A stretch of 64,000 nt of DNA from Microlunatus endophyticus (GCF_014646195.1 NZ_BMMZ01000008.1:62001-126000); one strand, 5' to 3'; numbered from the stretch's first letter, positions 17,907-26,928 are shown. The notes: a model not told the origin generated them from the sequence alone. Numbers and translations are program-made.

Positions 17907-20205
17907 GCGACACGCCCGGGCTCAGGTCGTGATCACGATCGTGTTCCTGGTGATCTTGGTCGGGTTGATCTTGGTCGGGTTGATCTTCATCCAGGTCGTC
18001 GTCCTCGTCCGGCTGGTCGCCGCGCTCCCGCGCCACCTGGCGGATCCGCAGCACCACGGTGCCGAGCAGCACGATGCCGGAGGCGATTGCGATGATCCAG
18101 CCGATCATGCCGGCCTGAGTGGCGTTGACCCGCAACTGATGTTTCGGCCCGATCAGCTCGCCGCCCGGTGTGGCCAGCTGCAGGGTGACCGTCATCGCGC
18201 CGTTGGCGTCCACCCGGGTCGGGACCTGGGCGGGCATCTTGGCGCCGGCGCCGATGACACCGTTGACGCCGAGTTTCGAGGCCGGGACGTTGCTGATCCG
18301 CAGTCGCGACTGGTTGGGCGACTGGCCGAGCAGCTGTAGCCGAACGGGTATGTCGAGGTTGTTGATGATCGTCACCGGTACGCCCGCCGATGAGCCGGTC
18401 AGGGTGACCTGCGGGCTGCTGTCGAGGCGGATCGCCGCACCGGTCGTCAATGCACTCAGCGACAGCGACCTGCCCGAGGTGTCCCGGAGCAGCAGCTGCT
18501 GGCTCTGGACGAACGCGGCCATCGGCCGGCGCTGCCCGCGCCATGCCTGGCTGATCGCTCGCGCGACCGCCTGGTCGGCCTGGTCGGCGAGACCGGAGCT
18601 GTTGACCACCAGGTTCTGGTAGGTGGTGAGGTTCTGGGCCAGGTCGGTGATCCTGTCCAGCTGGTGGTGGGTCGGCTCCTGACCGGCGTCGCCGGCCGGG
18701 TAGAGCGGGTCGCCCTGCAACTCCGCCGGGGTGTTGTTCAGCAGGTCGTAGGCGCTGCGGGCCGACAGCCAGGGCGCTGACAGCGCGGCGCTCTCGCCGC
18801 CCGCCTCGCCTGCCTGGGTCACGACCCGGAGCCGGCCGAGGCTGCTGCTCGGCCGCCCGCTGATCGAGGTGATGAAACTGTCGGACAGTGACGCCTGCCG
18901 GACCTGGACCTCGGTGTCGCGGGGATCCGGGCCCGGTCCGCCGCCGGCGGTCTCGGTGTCATAGCTCAGCACCAGCGGGCCGCCGGGCACCCGGACCACC
19001 GGGCCGAGCCCGTCCACCGTGGTGTCGGCCAGCAGCACCGCGCGAGCGTGCAACTCGGTCGCTGCCTGCAGCGCGCTCCGGTCGGCGACACCGTCGGCCG
19101 GCGTCACGAGCAACGGCAGGCCCTTGGTGTCGGCCACCTGCGCCGCCGCACGCTGACCGCGTTTGATCAGGTCCAGTCGGCCGGCGTGCACCATCGCCGT
19201 CAGGTCGGCGTCGGCGTAGAGGATCTGGAAGCCGTCGTGATCGGCCTGCATGGTACGGAACCGGTTCAGCCAGGCGGCTGCGTACGAGGCGCCGGTGCCC
19301 GCAGTCGTGTGCCCGCCGGAGTCAGTGACCTTGTAACCCGATCGCATCGCCTCGAGCTCGGCGATCAGGTCGGGGTCGACGGCATAGCTGGCGCCGTGCT
19401 GTTCGGCCGCGATGAGCAGCGCGTCCAGCCGACCGCCGGGCGCGACCTCGTCGGCCAGTGAATCGTCGACGAAGACGCCGGGCCGCGACATCGACGGCGT
19501 ACTGGTCAATTCGACCAGAGTGGTGCTGCCGATGCTCGCCTGTCCGGGCAGCAGCCCGTCGGCGCTCAAGGTTCCGACAGAAACCGGCAGCAGGGTACGG
19601 GCGCGGCCGACAGTCTGCACGCCGTTCTCGCGGACCTGGATGCCCGCCAGATAGACGCCGGTCTGGGGCGAGCCGGGCGCGAAGAAGTCGGCGGCCGTGG
19701 CCCGGACGGTGAACGTACGCGACTGGCCGGGTCCGAGTTCGGGATGTGCCGCGGTGTAGAGATCCTGGTACGCGTCGGGCGTGTCGGCGCTGTACATCCG
19801 TTCGCCCTCGGGGTCGGTCGGCGCGGACTCATTGGCCTGCTGCAACTGCGCCTGGGTTGTCAGCGGTGTCAGGCTGCGCCAGATCGCCGCCTGCAGCCGC
19901 ACCAGCGAGCGCTTGCTGACATTGGTGACGCGGCCCTGGATCACGATGGTCGAGTCCGGCCGGACGATCGAGGGAGTGAGCCTGGTCAGCTGGATGGTCA
20001 CCTCGGTGCTGTCGTCCGCGGCCGCCGTCGGGATGGCCGACAGCCCGACCGGAAGGCTCAGCAGCAGGCCGACGAGCAGAGCGAGCAGCACGGCCGCAGG
20101 TCGACGAATCAGGATCAGCCGGCGTCGGGGCGGCGCCGGGAATCGGGTCGCCGGGAATCGGCGGGCGACATGTCGCCCGGACTCCGACCAGCGCCCGTCT
20201 CGCAC
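17899..20205 (-). CDS. DUF6049 family secreted/membrane protein
   Basis: 768 aa. A cleavable or anchoring signal peptide is visible (about residues 28-62, AVLLALLVGLLLSLPVGL then AIPTAAADD), then a large extracytoplasmic region starting with an Ig-like stretch (VTIQLTRLTPSIVRPDSTIVIQG), and one C-terminal helix (about 705-727, MIGWIIAIASGIVLLGTVVL) before a very acidic Asp/Gln/Pro tail containing a short tandem repeat. This matches the protein always found upstream of mviN in Actinobacteria (Rv3909 in M. tuberculosis), whose role is unknown but presumably linked to MurJ. The stop overlaps the murJ start by 8 nt (ATGGCTGA), so the two are coupled. Confidence 0.82.
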   Translation of the reverse strand: MRDGRWSESGRHVARRFPATRFPAPPRRRLILIRRPAAVLLALLVGLLLSLPVGLSAIPTAAADDSTEVTIQLTRLTPSIVRPDSTIVIQGRVTNVSKRSLVRLQAAIWRSLTPLTTQAQLQQANESAPTDPEGERMYSADTPDAYQDLYTAAHPELGPGQSRTFTVRATAADFFAPGSPQTGVYLAGIQVRENGVQTVGRARTLLPVSVGTLSADGLLPGQASIGSTTLVELTSTPSMSRPGVFVDDSLADEVAPGGRLDALLIAAEQHGASYAVDPDLIAELEAMRSGYKVTDSGGHTTAGTGASYAAAWLNRFRTMQADHDGFQILYADADLTAMVHAGRLDLIKRGQRAAAQVADTKGLPLLVTPADGVADRSALQAATELHARAVLLADTTVDGLGPVVRVPGGPLVLSYDTETAGGGPGPDPRDTEVQVRQASLSDSFITSISGRPSSSLGRLRVVTQAGEAGGESAALSAPWLSARSAYDLLNNTPAELQGDPLYPAGDAGQEPTHHQLDRITDLAQNLTTYQNLVVNSSGLADQADQAVARAISQAWRGQRRPMAAFVQSQQLLLRDTSGRSLSLSALTTGAAIRLDSSPQVTLTGSSAGVPVTIINNLDIPVRLQLLGQSPNQSRLRISNVPASKLGVNGVIGAGAKMPAQVPTRVDANGAMTVTLQLATPGGELIGPKHQLRVNATQAGMIGWIIAIASGIVLLGTVVLRIRQVARERGDQPDEDDDLDEDQPDQDQPDQDHQEHDRDHDLSPGVSHG
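17949..17987 (-). repeat. 15-bp repeat in the acidic tail of the DUF6049 protein
   Basis: GATCTTGGTCGGGTT occurs twice in direct succession, followed by a third partial copy (GATCTTCATCC). The coding strand reads DQPDQDQPDQD. The period preserves frame. Confidence 0.7.
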
Positions 20206-20303
20206 TCGGTGATTGTAATCGGCCGGATCCTCGCCGGCCGGGTCCTCCGCCGGTGCCGGCCGGCATCGGCAGCCGACGGTGGGCGGCCCGAGTGCGACTC
20301 GAC

Positions 20304-20318
20304 TAAACTCGTCCGTTG
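20304..20318 (+). promoter_or_regulatory. Candidate leaderless promoter of pcnA
   Basis: TAAACT (20304-20309) stands out as a -10 hexamer and lies nine bases before the GTG at 20318, so transcription would begin at or next to the start codon. No ribosome binding site is visible, which fits leaderless translation. Confidence 0.45.
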
Positions 20319-21811
20319 TGCCTCAGAGCAGCCAGGGTCCCCGATCGGAGTCGCGTCCGCGGCGTGCCGTCACGCTGACTGCCGCCCAGCAGCAGGCCGT
20401 CGAACGGCTGGCGAACGACCTGCCGGTGATCGACCGGTTGGGCCGACTGTTCACCGAGGCCGGTCACCAGCTGTACCTGGTCGGCGGGACGGTCCGTGAC
20501 GCGCTGCTCGGTCAGGTCGGTCACGACCTGGACTTCACCACATCGGCCCGGCCGGACCATATCGAGCGACTGCTGCGGAGCATGACCACCACGATCTGGA
20601 CGGTCGGCCGCGAATTCGGCACCATTGGCGGCAAGATCGGCGATCACCAGGTCGAGATCACCACCTTCCGCGCGGACGCGTACGATCCGGAGAGCCGCAA
20701 GCCGATCGTCGAGTTCGGCGACACCATCGACGGCGATCTGGTCCGCCGGGACTTCACAGTGAACGCAATGGCGCTGTCGCTGCCCGACCACCGCTTCGTG
20801 GACCCGTACGGCGGCGTGGACGATCTGGTCGAGCAGCGGCTGCGGACCCCTTCGGAGCCGGAGGTGTCCTTCAGCGACGACCCGCTGCGGATGCTGCGGG
20901 CCGCTCGTTTCGCCGCCCGGCTCGGGCTGGTGCCGAATCCGGAACTGATCGCCGCGATGACCGAGCTGGCCGGCCGGCTGTCGATCGTGTCCGCCGAGCG
21001 GATCCGCGACGAGTTCTCCAAGCTGCTGCTGACCGACCATCCCCGGGTCGGCCTCGACCTGCTGGTCCGTACCGGACTGGCCGAGATCTTCATCCCGGAG
21101 CTGCCCGCGCTGCGGCTGGAGCGCGACGAGCACCATCGGCACAAGGACGTCTACGTGCACAGCCTGATCGTGCTGGAGCAGGCGATCGATCTGGAGAAGG
21201 CCCGCAACCACCAGCCGGATCTGATCAACCGGCTGGCGGCCCTGCTGCACGACATCGGCAAGCCGCGCACCCGCCGCTTCGAGGCGGCCGGCAAGGTCAC
21301 CTTCCACCACCATGACGTGGTCGGCGCCAAGATGGTGCGCAAGCGATTGAAGGCGCTGCGCTACTCCAACGACGAGATCGATGCGGTGGCCAAGCTGGTG
21401 GAGTTGCACCTGCGCTTCCACGGCTATGCCGGCGAGGCGGGCAGTGACGGCGTCTGGACCGACTCGGCGGTACGGCGCTACGTCCGCGACGCCGGTGATC
21501 AACTTGAGCGACTGCACATGCTCACCCGCGCCGACTGTACGACCCGCAACGTCGCCAAGGCGGACCGGCTGCGCCGTGCTTACGACGAACTGGAGTGGCG
21601 AATCGACGAATTGGCCAAGCAGGAGGAACTGGAGGCGATGCGCCCGGACCTGGACGGCAACCAGATCATGCAGATCCTGGGCATCGCTCCGGGCCGCGAG
21701 GTCGGCGAGGCCTACAAGCATCTCTTGGAGCAGCGGATCGACAACGGGCCGCTGGGTGAGGATGGCGCCCGCGAGGCGCTGCTGTCCTGGTGGGCCGCCC
21801 GCGGCCACTGA
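20318..21811 (+). CDS. pcnA: CCA tRNA nucleotidyltransferase
   Basis: 497 aa. It adds or repairs the 3' CCA of tRNAs. The polymerase head has LYLVGGTVRDALLGQVGHDLDFTT (GG..R and D.D metal ligands), followed by the RRDFTVNAMALS strand and the FSDDPLRMLRAARFAARLG helix of the tRNA nucleotidyltransferase family. The C-terminal half contains an HD phosphohydrolase domain (LAALLHDIGKPRTR, with HHHDVVGA). The GTG at 20318 is chosen because a -10 element is just upstream and conserved sequence starts about 30 residues later. pcnA divergent from the DUF6049-murJ-sigM operon is the standard actinobacterial order. Confidence 0.93.
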   Translation: MPQSSQGPRSESRPRRAVTLTAAQQQAVERLANDLPVIDRLGRLFTEAGHQLYLVGGTVRDALLGQVGHDLDFTTSARPDHIERLLRSMTTTIWTVGREFGTIGGKIGDHQVEITTFRADAYDPESRKPIVEFGDTIDGDLVRRDFTVNAMALSLPDHRFVDPYGGVDDLVEQRLRTPSEPEVSFSDDPLRMLRAARFAARLGLVPNPELIAAMTELAGRLSIVSAERIRDEFSKLLLTDHPRVGLDLLVRTGLAEIFIPELPALRLERDEHHRHKDVYVHSLIVLEQAIDLEKARNHQPDLINRLAALLHDIGKPRTRRFEAAGKVTFHHHDVVGAKMVRKRLKALRYSNDEIDAVAKLVELHLRFHGYAGEAGSDGVWTDSAVRRYVRDAGDQLERLHMLTRADCTTRNVAKADRLRRAYDELEWRIDELAKQEELEAMRPDLDGNQIMQILGIAPGREVGEAYKHLLEQRIDNGPLGEDGAREALLSWWAARGH

Positions 21812-21827
21812 CCGCCAGACCGGTTGA

Positions 21828-22637
21828 TCACTTGCCGATCTTGGCCAGCAGCCTTCTCGAGGCCGACTCGGTGATCTTGTGCCCGGGGTCGGTCAGAATG
21901 ATCAAGGTGACCCGGTCCCCGTCGAGCTCGGCCACCTCGGTCCAGTCGGTCGAGCCGTCGTAGACCCGCTGATCGATCAGCCCCGGTTCGGTGCTGATGA
22001 TCTTGGCGTACACCTCGCCCCCGGGGTCGCTGCAGTCGCGCACCTGTTGGAGATACTTCTGGTAGAAGAGCTCGGCATCCGCCGCGGTCCGAAACTGCAG
22101 CACGTCGCCCACCCCGGGCTGGGAGTCCTCCGCGCCCTTGCGTCCGTACGTCCCTTCCAGGACGTGGATCGGATCGGTGTAGTCGTCGCGAGTGATCGAG
22201 CCGCAGCCGATCGTGATCACCGCCTGGGCCGCATACCGCGGATCCCGGGCATGGGTCCAGGTGCCGTTGCCCAGGTAGCCGTCGTCGGCGCCGCCCGCCC
22301 GGGCCACCGGCTTCCAGCCTGCCGGGACCGGGAGATCCTTGCTGGTCAGCTTTCCCGATGTCTTCTTGGCCGGTGCTGTCGGCGCCTTCGGCGGGGGCAG
22401 CGTGTTGGTGGTCGTCGGCTCGGGTGCCGGACCCTTGGTCGCGCCGGAGCCCGTGCTCGTCGGTGAGGCCGGAGCCGAGGGCGACGCTGCTGCCGTGGTC
22501 GCCGGTCCGGAGGTGCCCAGTGACGGTGACGGCCCGGGATTCGGCTGATCGTTCTGGCAGCCGACCAGCAGCACGCCGCCCGCGATCAGCGCCGCGGCTC
22601 CGGCGGCTGCGCGTCGACGCGTGCCCGGGGTGATCAC
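21828..22637 (-). CDS. Predicted lipoprotein (hypothetical)
   Basis: 269 aa from the GTG at 22637, which overlaps the stop of the M15 peptidase gene (GTGA, 22634-22637). The N-terminus is a lipoprotein signal: basic TRRRAA, hydrophobic stretch and lipobox LLVGC with lipidated C27. A Ser/Pro/Thr-rich spacer (about 30-100) leads to a folded domain with two cysteines (ITIGCGS and VRDCSDPG) and sequence reminiscent of sensor-like wall lipoproteins. Function is unknown, but coupling to the peptidase suggests a wall-associated role at the outer membrane face. A much longer in-frame extension upstream is a reading-frame shadow of the peptidase gene. Confidence 0.75.
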   Translation of the reverse strand: MITPGTRRRAAAGAAALIAGGVLLVGCQNDQPNPGPSPSLGTSGPATTAAASPSAPASPTSTGSGATKGPAPEPTTTNTLPPPKAPTAPAKKTSGKLTSKDLPVPAGWKPVARAGGADDGYLGNGTWTHARDPRYAAQAVITIGCGSITRDDYTDPIHVLEGTYGRKGAEDSQPGVGDVLQFRTAADAELFYQKYLQQVRDCSDPGGEVYAKIISTEPGLIDQRVYDGSTDWTEVAELDGDRVTLIILTDPGHKITESASRRLLAKIGK

Positions 22638-24178
22638 TTGTCGTACTCGAAGTGCTGGTAATCGGTGCCCGGGCTCCACAGGCCGCCCCAGAAGTAGCCA
22701 TGGCTGCGGAAGGCCTTGTTCAGCGAACTGCTCTTGGTGATCATGCCTTGGCGATACGGCGTCCGCTTGATGTAGGACTTTCCACTTGTGGGATACCACT
22801 TGCCGTTGGCGGCGTGGTACGGATTCTCCCGGGTGTTGACATCGATCGCGATGCCGTAGCTGTGCGGCGATTGGGCGTACGGGTTGCCGGTGACCTTGCG
22901 GCAGTTGAAGGCCGAGCTGTTGTCGTCCTCCATCTGCTTGGTGTCGCTACCGCCCCAGTGATCGGGATTGACCATCCGGCGAATCCGGAAGCCGGCCTTG
23001 AGCGCGGTGTTGAACGATGCCTCGACCGACTTCACCCGGCCGGCCGCAACGATCAGCACGCCGCGGTGCATCTTCTTGTCCAGGCCGTAGTAGTTCATCC
23101 GGATGGTGCGCAGTTTGGACGGGCCGACCGGGCAACCGGAGCGGTAGGTGTCGGCCACCATCCCCCGCGTCGTCTGGCTCACCTGGGCATTGAGGACCTT
23201 GACCCGCTTGATCGGCGCGGCACCGCTGGTCTCCCACCTCTGACCGCGGGAGTCCCAGCGGCGGACGCGGACGGAGTAGCCGCGCAGTAGGGAGTTCCCG
23301 GTCGTGAAGGTGAAGGAGAACTTGCCGCCGGCTTTGGTCTTGGCAGTCGCCTTGTCGTGCCAGCCGCCGTTGGAGCGGCGGACCTGGAAGTGCACCAGCA
23401 CGCCGGACATTGCGGGATAGATCGAGCCGGAGACGGTCGGGTTCTTCAGGGAATCGACGGTCGACTTCGGCTTGGTGATCGTGACCTTGGCGTTGTGGAC
23501 GGTCACCTTGACCACGCCGCTCTTGACCGTCGAGGACGAGGCCGGACTGCCGCCGAGAGTGGCTCGGAACTGCCGTACGGCCGCCACGGTGACCGGCTTG
23601 GAGACGCTGTAGTGGCCGGCGCTGTTGGTGCTGGTGCTGCGGACTCGGTGCCACGCGTGGTCGGCACCGTAATACCAGATCTCGACCCGCTGGCCGCTGC
23701 GAACCGGCTCGGCCGTGCCGGAGAAGTTGAAGCTGCCGATGTCCTCGAAGAACTGGCCGGAGACCGGGCCACCGACCGACTTGACCGTGAGCGAGACGCT
23801 GCGGGACGTGGACGCCTGGGCTTGGGCCTGCGGTTTCGCCGAGCTGGTCTTGGGTGTCGGAGAACTGGCCTGGGCCTTCATCATGGGCCCGTTCCGCCTG
23901 GCCGAACTCGGCGTGGCGGTGCTAGGTGCCGGGCTGCTGGGCGTCGGGCTGCTGGGTGCCGGGCTGCTGGGTGCCGGGCTGCTGGGCGTCGGGCTCGGCG
24001 AGGGGCTCGGGCTGGGGGAGGCCGAACCGCTCGGCGACGCCGGTGGCGGATCACCCGGGTCGGCAACGGCCGGGATGGGCGCGGCGACCACGCCGGCGGT
24101 GATCAGCACGGTGGCGATCAGAGCGGTGCGCCCGACGGAGCGGAGGGATCGCTGGGGGAAGGATCGGCGACGCTGCAT
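22634..24178 (-). CDS. Secreted M15 family peptidase (D-alanyl-D-alanine carboxypeptidase/VanY-like)
   Basis: 514 aa from the ATG at 24178; an in-frame ATG at 24199 would add seven residues. A signal peptide (RRRSFPQRS then TALIATVLITAGVVA) is followed by a Ser/Pro-rich spacer with a 15-bp DNA repeat, immunoglobulin-like modules (about 150-320), and a C-terminal M15 zinc peptidase domain. Zinc-site motifs are SPHSYGIAIDVN (S.H..G.A.D) and the final HFEYDK (H.E). Such enzymes trim D-Ala from wall peptides. It lies upstream of and overlaps the lipoprotein gene. Confidence 0.85.
   Translation of the reverse strand: MQRRRSFPQRSLRSVGRTALIATVLITAGVVAAPIPAVADPGDPPPASPSGSASPSPSPSPSPTPSSPAPSSPAPSSPTPSSPAPSTATPSSARRNGPMMKAQASSPTPKTSSAKPQAQAQASTSRSVSLTVKSVGGPVSGQFFEDIGSFNFSGTAEPVRSGQRVEIWYYGADHAWHRVRSTSTNSAGHYSVSKPVTVAAVRQFRATLGGSPASSSTVKSGVVKVTVHNAKVTITKPKSTVDSLKNPTVSGSIYPAMSGVLVHFQVRRSNGGWHDKATAKTKAGGKFSFTFTTGNSLLRGYSVRVRRWDSRGQRWETSGAAPIKRVKVLNAQVSQTTRGMVADTYRSGCPVGPSKLRTIRMNYYGLDKKMHRGVLIVAAGRVKSVEASFNTALKAGFRIRRMVNPDHWGGSDTKQMEDDNSSAFNCRKVTGNPYAQSPHSYGIAIDVNTRENPYHAANGKWYPTSGKSYIKRTPYRQGMITKSSSLNKAFRSHGYFWGGLWSPGTDYQHFEYDK
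23927..23990 (-). repeat. 15-bp tandem repeat in the M15 peptidase linker
   Basis: GGGCTGCTGGG alternates with TGCC or CGTC to give four or five 15-bp units. The coding strand yields PSSPA/PSSPT repeats in the secreted linker. The repeat keeps the frame. Confidence 0.8.
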
Positions 24179-24259
24179 AGCGCCAGCAAACCACAGCATT
24201 GCCCTGACGCGATCATGTGCAACCCGAGGTGTCGCAAGATCGCTTGCGAGTTCAGGCGA

Positions 24260-24592
24260 TCAGTCCGAGGTGCTTTCGGACGATGGCCTCGAGCAGGCTT
24301 TCCGATTCGGGGATGTCCGGCTGGGGATCTGGGTCGCGGGTCCATTGCGCGGTGGTTCCTGGTTGAGGGCGTCCCGGAGTGTGCGGGCGAGGTTGCCGGT
24401 GCCGAGGTCGTAGGTGCTGGAGGGGTTGACGATCAGGACGCGTCCGTAGCTGGCTTTCCAGACTCGTGTGTCGGGGTCGGGCTGACGGACGTTGATGTGT
24501 CCGAAGGTTTTGTGCCGGTGTTCGCGCCGGGTCAGTGGTCCGAGGTTGTCGGGGCTGGACTGCCCGGGTGGCCCGCCGCGATCCGGGTTCAT
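24260..24592 (-). pseudogene. C-terminal remnant of a DUF222/HNH endonuclease gene
   Basis: The 110-codon frame carries RGGPPGQSSPDNLGPLTRREHRHKTFG, the usual C-terminal HNH segment of the actinobacterial DUF222 ('13E12 repeat') family, followed by the W.ASYGRVLIVNP tail. The N-terminal DUF222 domain and the first HNH histidines are missing, and sequence upstream (24593-24850) no longer encodes recognisable parts. These are multicopy genes that often decay, so I treat this as a dead fragment. A run of conserved residues is quoted in pieces only; the call rests on the NLGPL..R.HR.KT.G pattern. Confidence 0.65.
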
Positions 24593-24854
24593 CCCGATCT
24601 CACACCCAGGCTGCCGGCGAGGTCCTCGGCCAACATCGGGGTCCGGGTGACAGCCAACACACTGCGCGCGTTGAGCTCTATGTTCGAATCCGTGGGTGAC
24701 CAGCGGTGCCAGCCCTGGATATCTGTCGACGAAACGACCCGATGCCGTGATGATCCGACGACGTGATCGAGCTCAGCCTGCAGACAATCTGACATCGCTC
24801 GAAAACACGGATCGAGGGTTAGGATCGGCTCCGAGATCAGCAGCGAGAATCCGA
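24593..24854. other. Intergenic DNA between HNH remnant and ZTP riboswitch
   Basis: No convincing gene. It probably contains decayed upstream parts of the HNH gene and the promoter for glyA (TTAGGATC near 24818 lies about 35 bp before the riboswitch). I see no repeats or tRNA here. Confidence 0.4.
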
Positions 24855-24938
24855 GCGGTCGTGACTGGCGAAGCGGGGAGATCACCCCGAGGAAGCGACC
24901 ACCCGAACCATCGAGATTCGCGAGCCGCCGCCTGGGCC
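24855..24938 (+). ncRNA. ZTP (pfl) riboswitch upstream of glyA
   Basis: The conserved elements of the pfl/ZTP aptamer occur in order. GGTCG (24857-24861) pairs with CGACC (24896-24900) as P1. GTGACTGGCGAAG follows the 5' strand. CGGGG-agatca-CCCCG (24874-24889) forms P2, followed by AGGAAGCG (consensus GGGAGCG). After a linker the hallmark CCGCCTGGGC (24928-24937) forms the 3' subdomain. The class senses the folate-stress nucleotide ZTP and turns on one-carbon and purine genes, and glyA is a standard target. The ribosome binding site GGAGGGAAG lies about 22 bases downstream, suggesting control of translation or of a short terminator. Confidence 0.88.
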
Positions 24939-24972
24939 CCGATCCGCACGAATTCGTACGGAGGGAAGTCCC

Positions 24973-26283
24973 ATGATCAGCACAACCGAGATCGATCCGG
25001 CCGGCATCGCCGGGGACGCGCTGGCTGCAGCCGACCCGCAGCTGGCGGACCTGGTGGCCCGCGAGGAGCAGCTCCAATCGCGGACGCTGCGACTGATCCC
25101 GAGCGAGAACTATGTGTCGGCCGCTGTGTTGCGAGCCTCCGGAACGGTGCTGCAGAACAAGTACAGCGAGGGCTACCCGGGCCGGCGCTACTACGAGGGC
25201 CAGCAGGTGATCGACCAGATCGAGCGGCTGGCCCGATCCCGTGCCGAACGACTGTTCGGAGTCGATCATGCCAACGTGCAGCCGTACTCGGGCTCGCCCG
25301 CCAATCTTGCGGTCTACCTGGCCTTCGCCGAGCCCGGTGACGCCGTACTGGGGATGTCGCTGCCGATGGGCGGTCACCTGACCCACGGCTGGAAGGTGTC
25401 GGCAACCGGGCGCTGGTTCACAGGCGTCCAGTACGACGTCCGGCGCGACACCGGCCGGATCGATCTCGATCAGGTCCGTGATCTTGCTCGGGAGCATCGG
25501 CCCAGGATCCTCATCTGCGGCGGTACGGCGATCCCGCGGACGATCGACTTCGCTGGATTCGCCGCGATCGCCCAGGAGGTCGGCGCCGTGCTGGTAGCCG
25601 ATATCGGCCACATCGCGGGCTTGGTGGTCGGCGGGGCCCATCCGAGTCCCGTCGGGCACGCCCCGGTGATCACCACGACCACCCACAAGACCCTGCGCGG
25701 ACCGCGCGGCGCGATGATCTTGACCGACAACGATCACGCCAAGGCCGTCGACCGGGCCGTCTTTCCCGGCCTGCAAGGCGGTCCGCACAACCACACGACT
25801 GCTGCCATCGCAGTCGCCCTGCACGAGGCGGCGCAGCCGCCCTTCGCCGACTACGCGCGCGCTGTGGTCGCCAACGCGCAGGCACTGGCCGCGGAGTTGA
25901 TCACTCGCGGCTACCAGCTGGTTTCGGGCGGCACCGACAACCACCTGATCTTGATCGACCTGACGACCAAGGGCGTACCCGGCAAGATCGCCGCGCAGGG
26001 TCTGGACCGGGCCGGGCTGGTCACCAACTACAACACCGTTCCGTACGATCCCCGCCCGCCGTTCGATCCGTCCGGTCTCCGGATCGGTACGCCGGCGCTT
26101 ACCTCCCGTGGCATCGGGGTCGATCAGATGCCGATCATCGCCGGGTGGCTGGACCGGGGTATCGCGGCCGCCGGGCGTGGCAACGAGGAGGAGCTGGCGA
26201 CAATCCGCGCGGAGGTCTTCGAGCTGCTGGGGGCCTATCCAGCGCCCGGTGTCGGAGAATCATCGGTTGGGTCAGCTTCCTGA
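24973..26283 (+). CDS. glyA: Serine hydroxymethyltransferase
   Basis: 436 aa PLP enzyme converting serine and tetrahydrofolate to glycine and 5,10-methylene-tetrahydrofolate. Landmarks are LRLIPSENYVS, the NKYSEGYPGRRYYEG substrate loop, NVQPYSGSPAN, and the PLP lysine K239 in TTTHKTLRGPRG. The ATG at 24973 follows GGAGGGAAG (24960-24968). A ZTP riboswitch immediately upstream links expression to folate and purine status. The 3' end overlaps the convergent tetR gene by 49 bp. The N-terminus has about 15 extra residues relative to E. coli GlyA. Confidence 0.95.
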   Translation: MISTTEIDPAGIAGDALAAADPQLADLVAREEQLQSRTLRLIPSENYVSAAVLRASGTVLQNKYSEGYPGRRYYEGQQVIDQIERLARSRAERLFGVDHANVQPYSGSPANLAVYLAFAEPGDAVLGMSLPMGGHLTHGWKVSATGRWFTGVQYDVRRDTGRIDLDQVRDLAREHRPRILICGGTAIPRTIDFAGFAAIAQEVGAVLVADIGHIAGLVVGGAHPSPVGHAPVITTTTHKTLRGPRGAMILTDNDHAKAVDRAVFPGLQGGPHNHTTAAIAVALHEAAQPPFADYARAVVANAQALAAELITRGYQLVSGGTDNHLILIDLTTKGVPGKIAAQGLDRAGLVTNYNTVPYDPRPPFDPSGLRIGTPALTSRGIGVDQMPIIAGWLDRGIAAAGRGNEEELATIRAEVFELLGAYPAPGVGESSVGSAS

Positions 26284-26912
26284 CGGTCAGGTTCCTGACG
26301 CGAGGATCCTGACGGGCGTACGAGCGGTATGAACACCTCGTCGACGATGGATTCGATCACCTCGTCGGGGACCGGTCGGTTGGTCATCAGCAACTCGTGC
26401 CGGTAGAGGTCGAGCGCCACGCCGCGGACCCGCGGCGTGAGCCTGGCCGGATCCGCCTCGCCTCGTCGGACCGCCCGATCGAGCAACTCGTCGATACCGG
26501 TCCGACGGCCGGCGACGTAGGTCTCGCGCAGGTCGGCGAAACTCCTGCCGGTTTCGGCGTAGAACGCACCGAGCCGCGCCGACATCAAGATCCCCAGCGG
26601 TGCGCGGTTGCGATTGGCCGACCGCAGCATCTCGACCATGTCCCCGCGCAGGCTGCCGGTGTCGGCGACTTCCACCCGGAGCCGGAAGCCGCTGTGGCCG
26701 ATCGCGGCCATCACGAAGTCGGGTTTGGACGGCCAGCGGCGGTAGACGACGGCCCGGCTGGTGCGGGCCCGGGCCGCGACTGACTCGATTGTGAAGCTGT
26801 CGTAACCCTTCTCGGCCAGTTCTTCCCAGGCAGCGTCCAGGAGGGCGTTCTCAAGTGCGGCGCCGCGGCGCCGCACCGGCTTCTCTTCTTCAGGAGATTC
26901 TTTAGGAGACAC
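26235..26912 (-). CDS. TetR family transcriptional regulator
   Basis: 225 aa from a GTG at 26912. The N-terminal helix-turn-helix is visible as LLDAAWEELAEKGYDSFTIESVAARARTSRAVVYRRWPSK (about residues 28-65); the Y.RWPSK ending is typical of a TetR subgroup that controls efflux genes. The C-terminal ligand domain is variable, with an acidic end. It is divergent from an MFS exporter gene with a palindrome between them, so it probably represses that exporter and itself. Its last 49 bp overlap the glyA 3' end. Confidence 0.9.
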   Translation of the reverse strand: MSPKESPEEEKPVRRRGAALENALLDAAWEELAEKGYDSFTIESVAARARTSRAVVYRRWPSKPDFVMAAIGHSGFRLRVEVADTGSLRGDMVEMLRSANRNRAPLGILMSARLGAFYAETGRSFADLRETYVAGRRTGIDELLDRAVRRGEADPARLTPRVRGVALDLYRHELLMTNRPVPDEVIESIVDEVFIPLVRPSGSSRQEPDRQEADPTDDSPTPGAG

Positions 26913-26928
26913 AGTGTTCCCTATGCTA

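Noticed and set aside
20303..21808. A 501-codon minus-strand frame across pcnA
   Set aside because: It is the mirror of a clear CCA-adding enzyme gene and has no start signal or recognisable domain.
24120..24260. A tRNA or other structured RNA beside the HNH remnant
   Set aside because: No cloverleaf arms, CCA end or T-loop motif could be found in this or any other gap in the window.
24260..24592. A functional HNH homing endonuclease
   Set aside because: Only the C-terminal part of the DUF222/HNH protein remains and essential upstream residues are missing.
24589..25944. A 451-codon minus-strand frame over glyA and the riboswitch
   Set aside because: Antisense to glyA with no family features.
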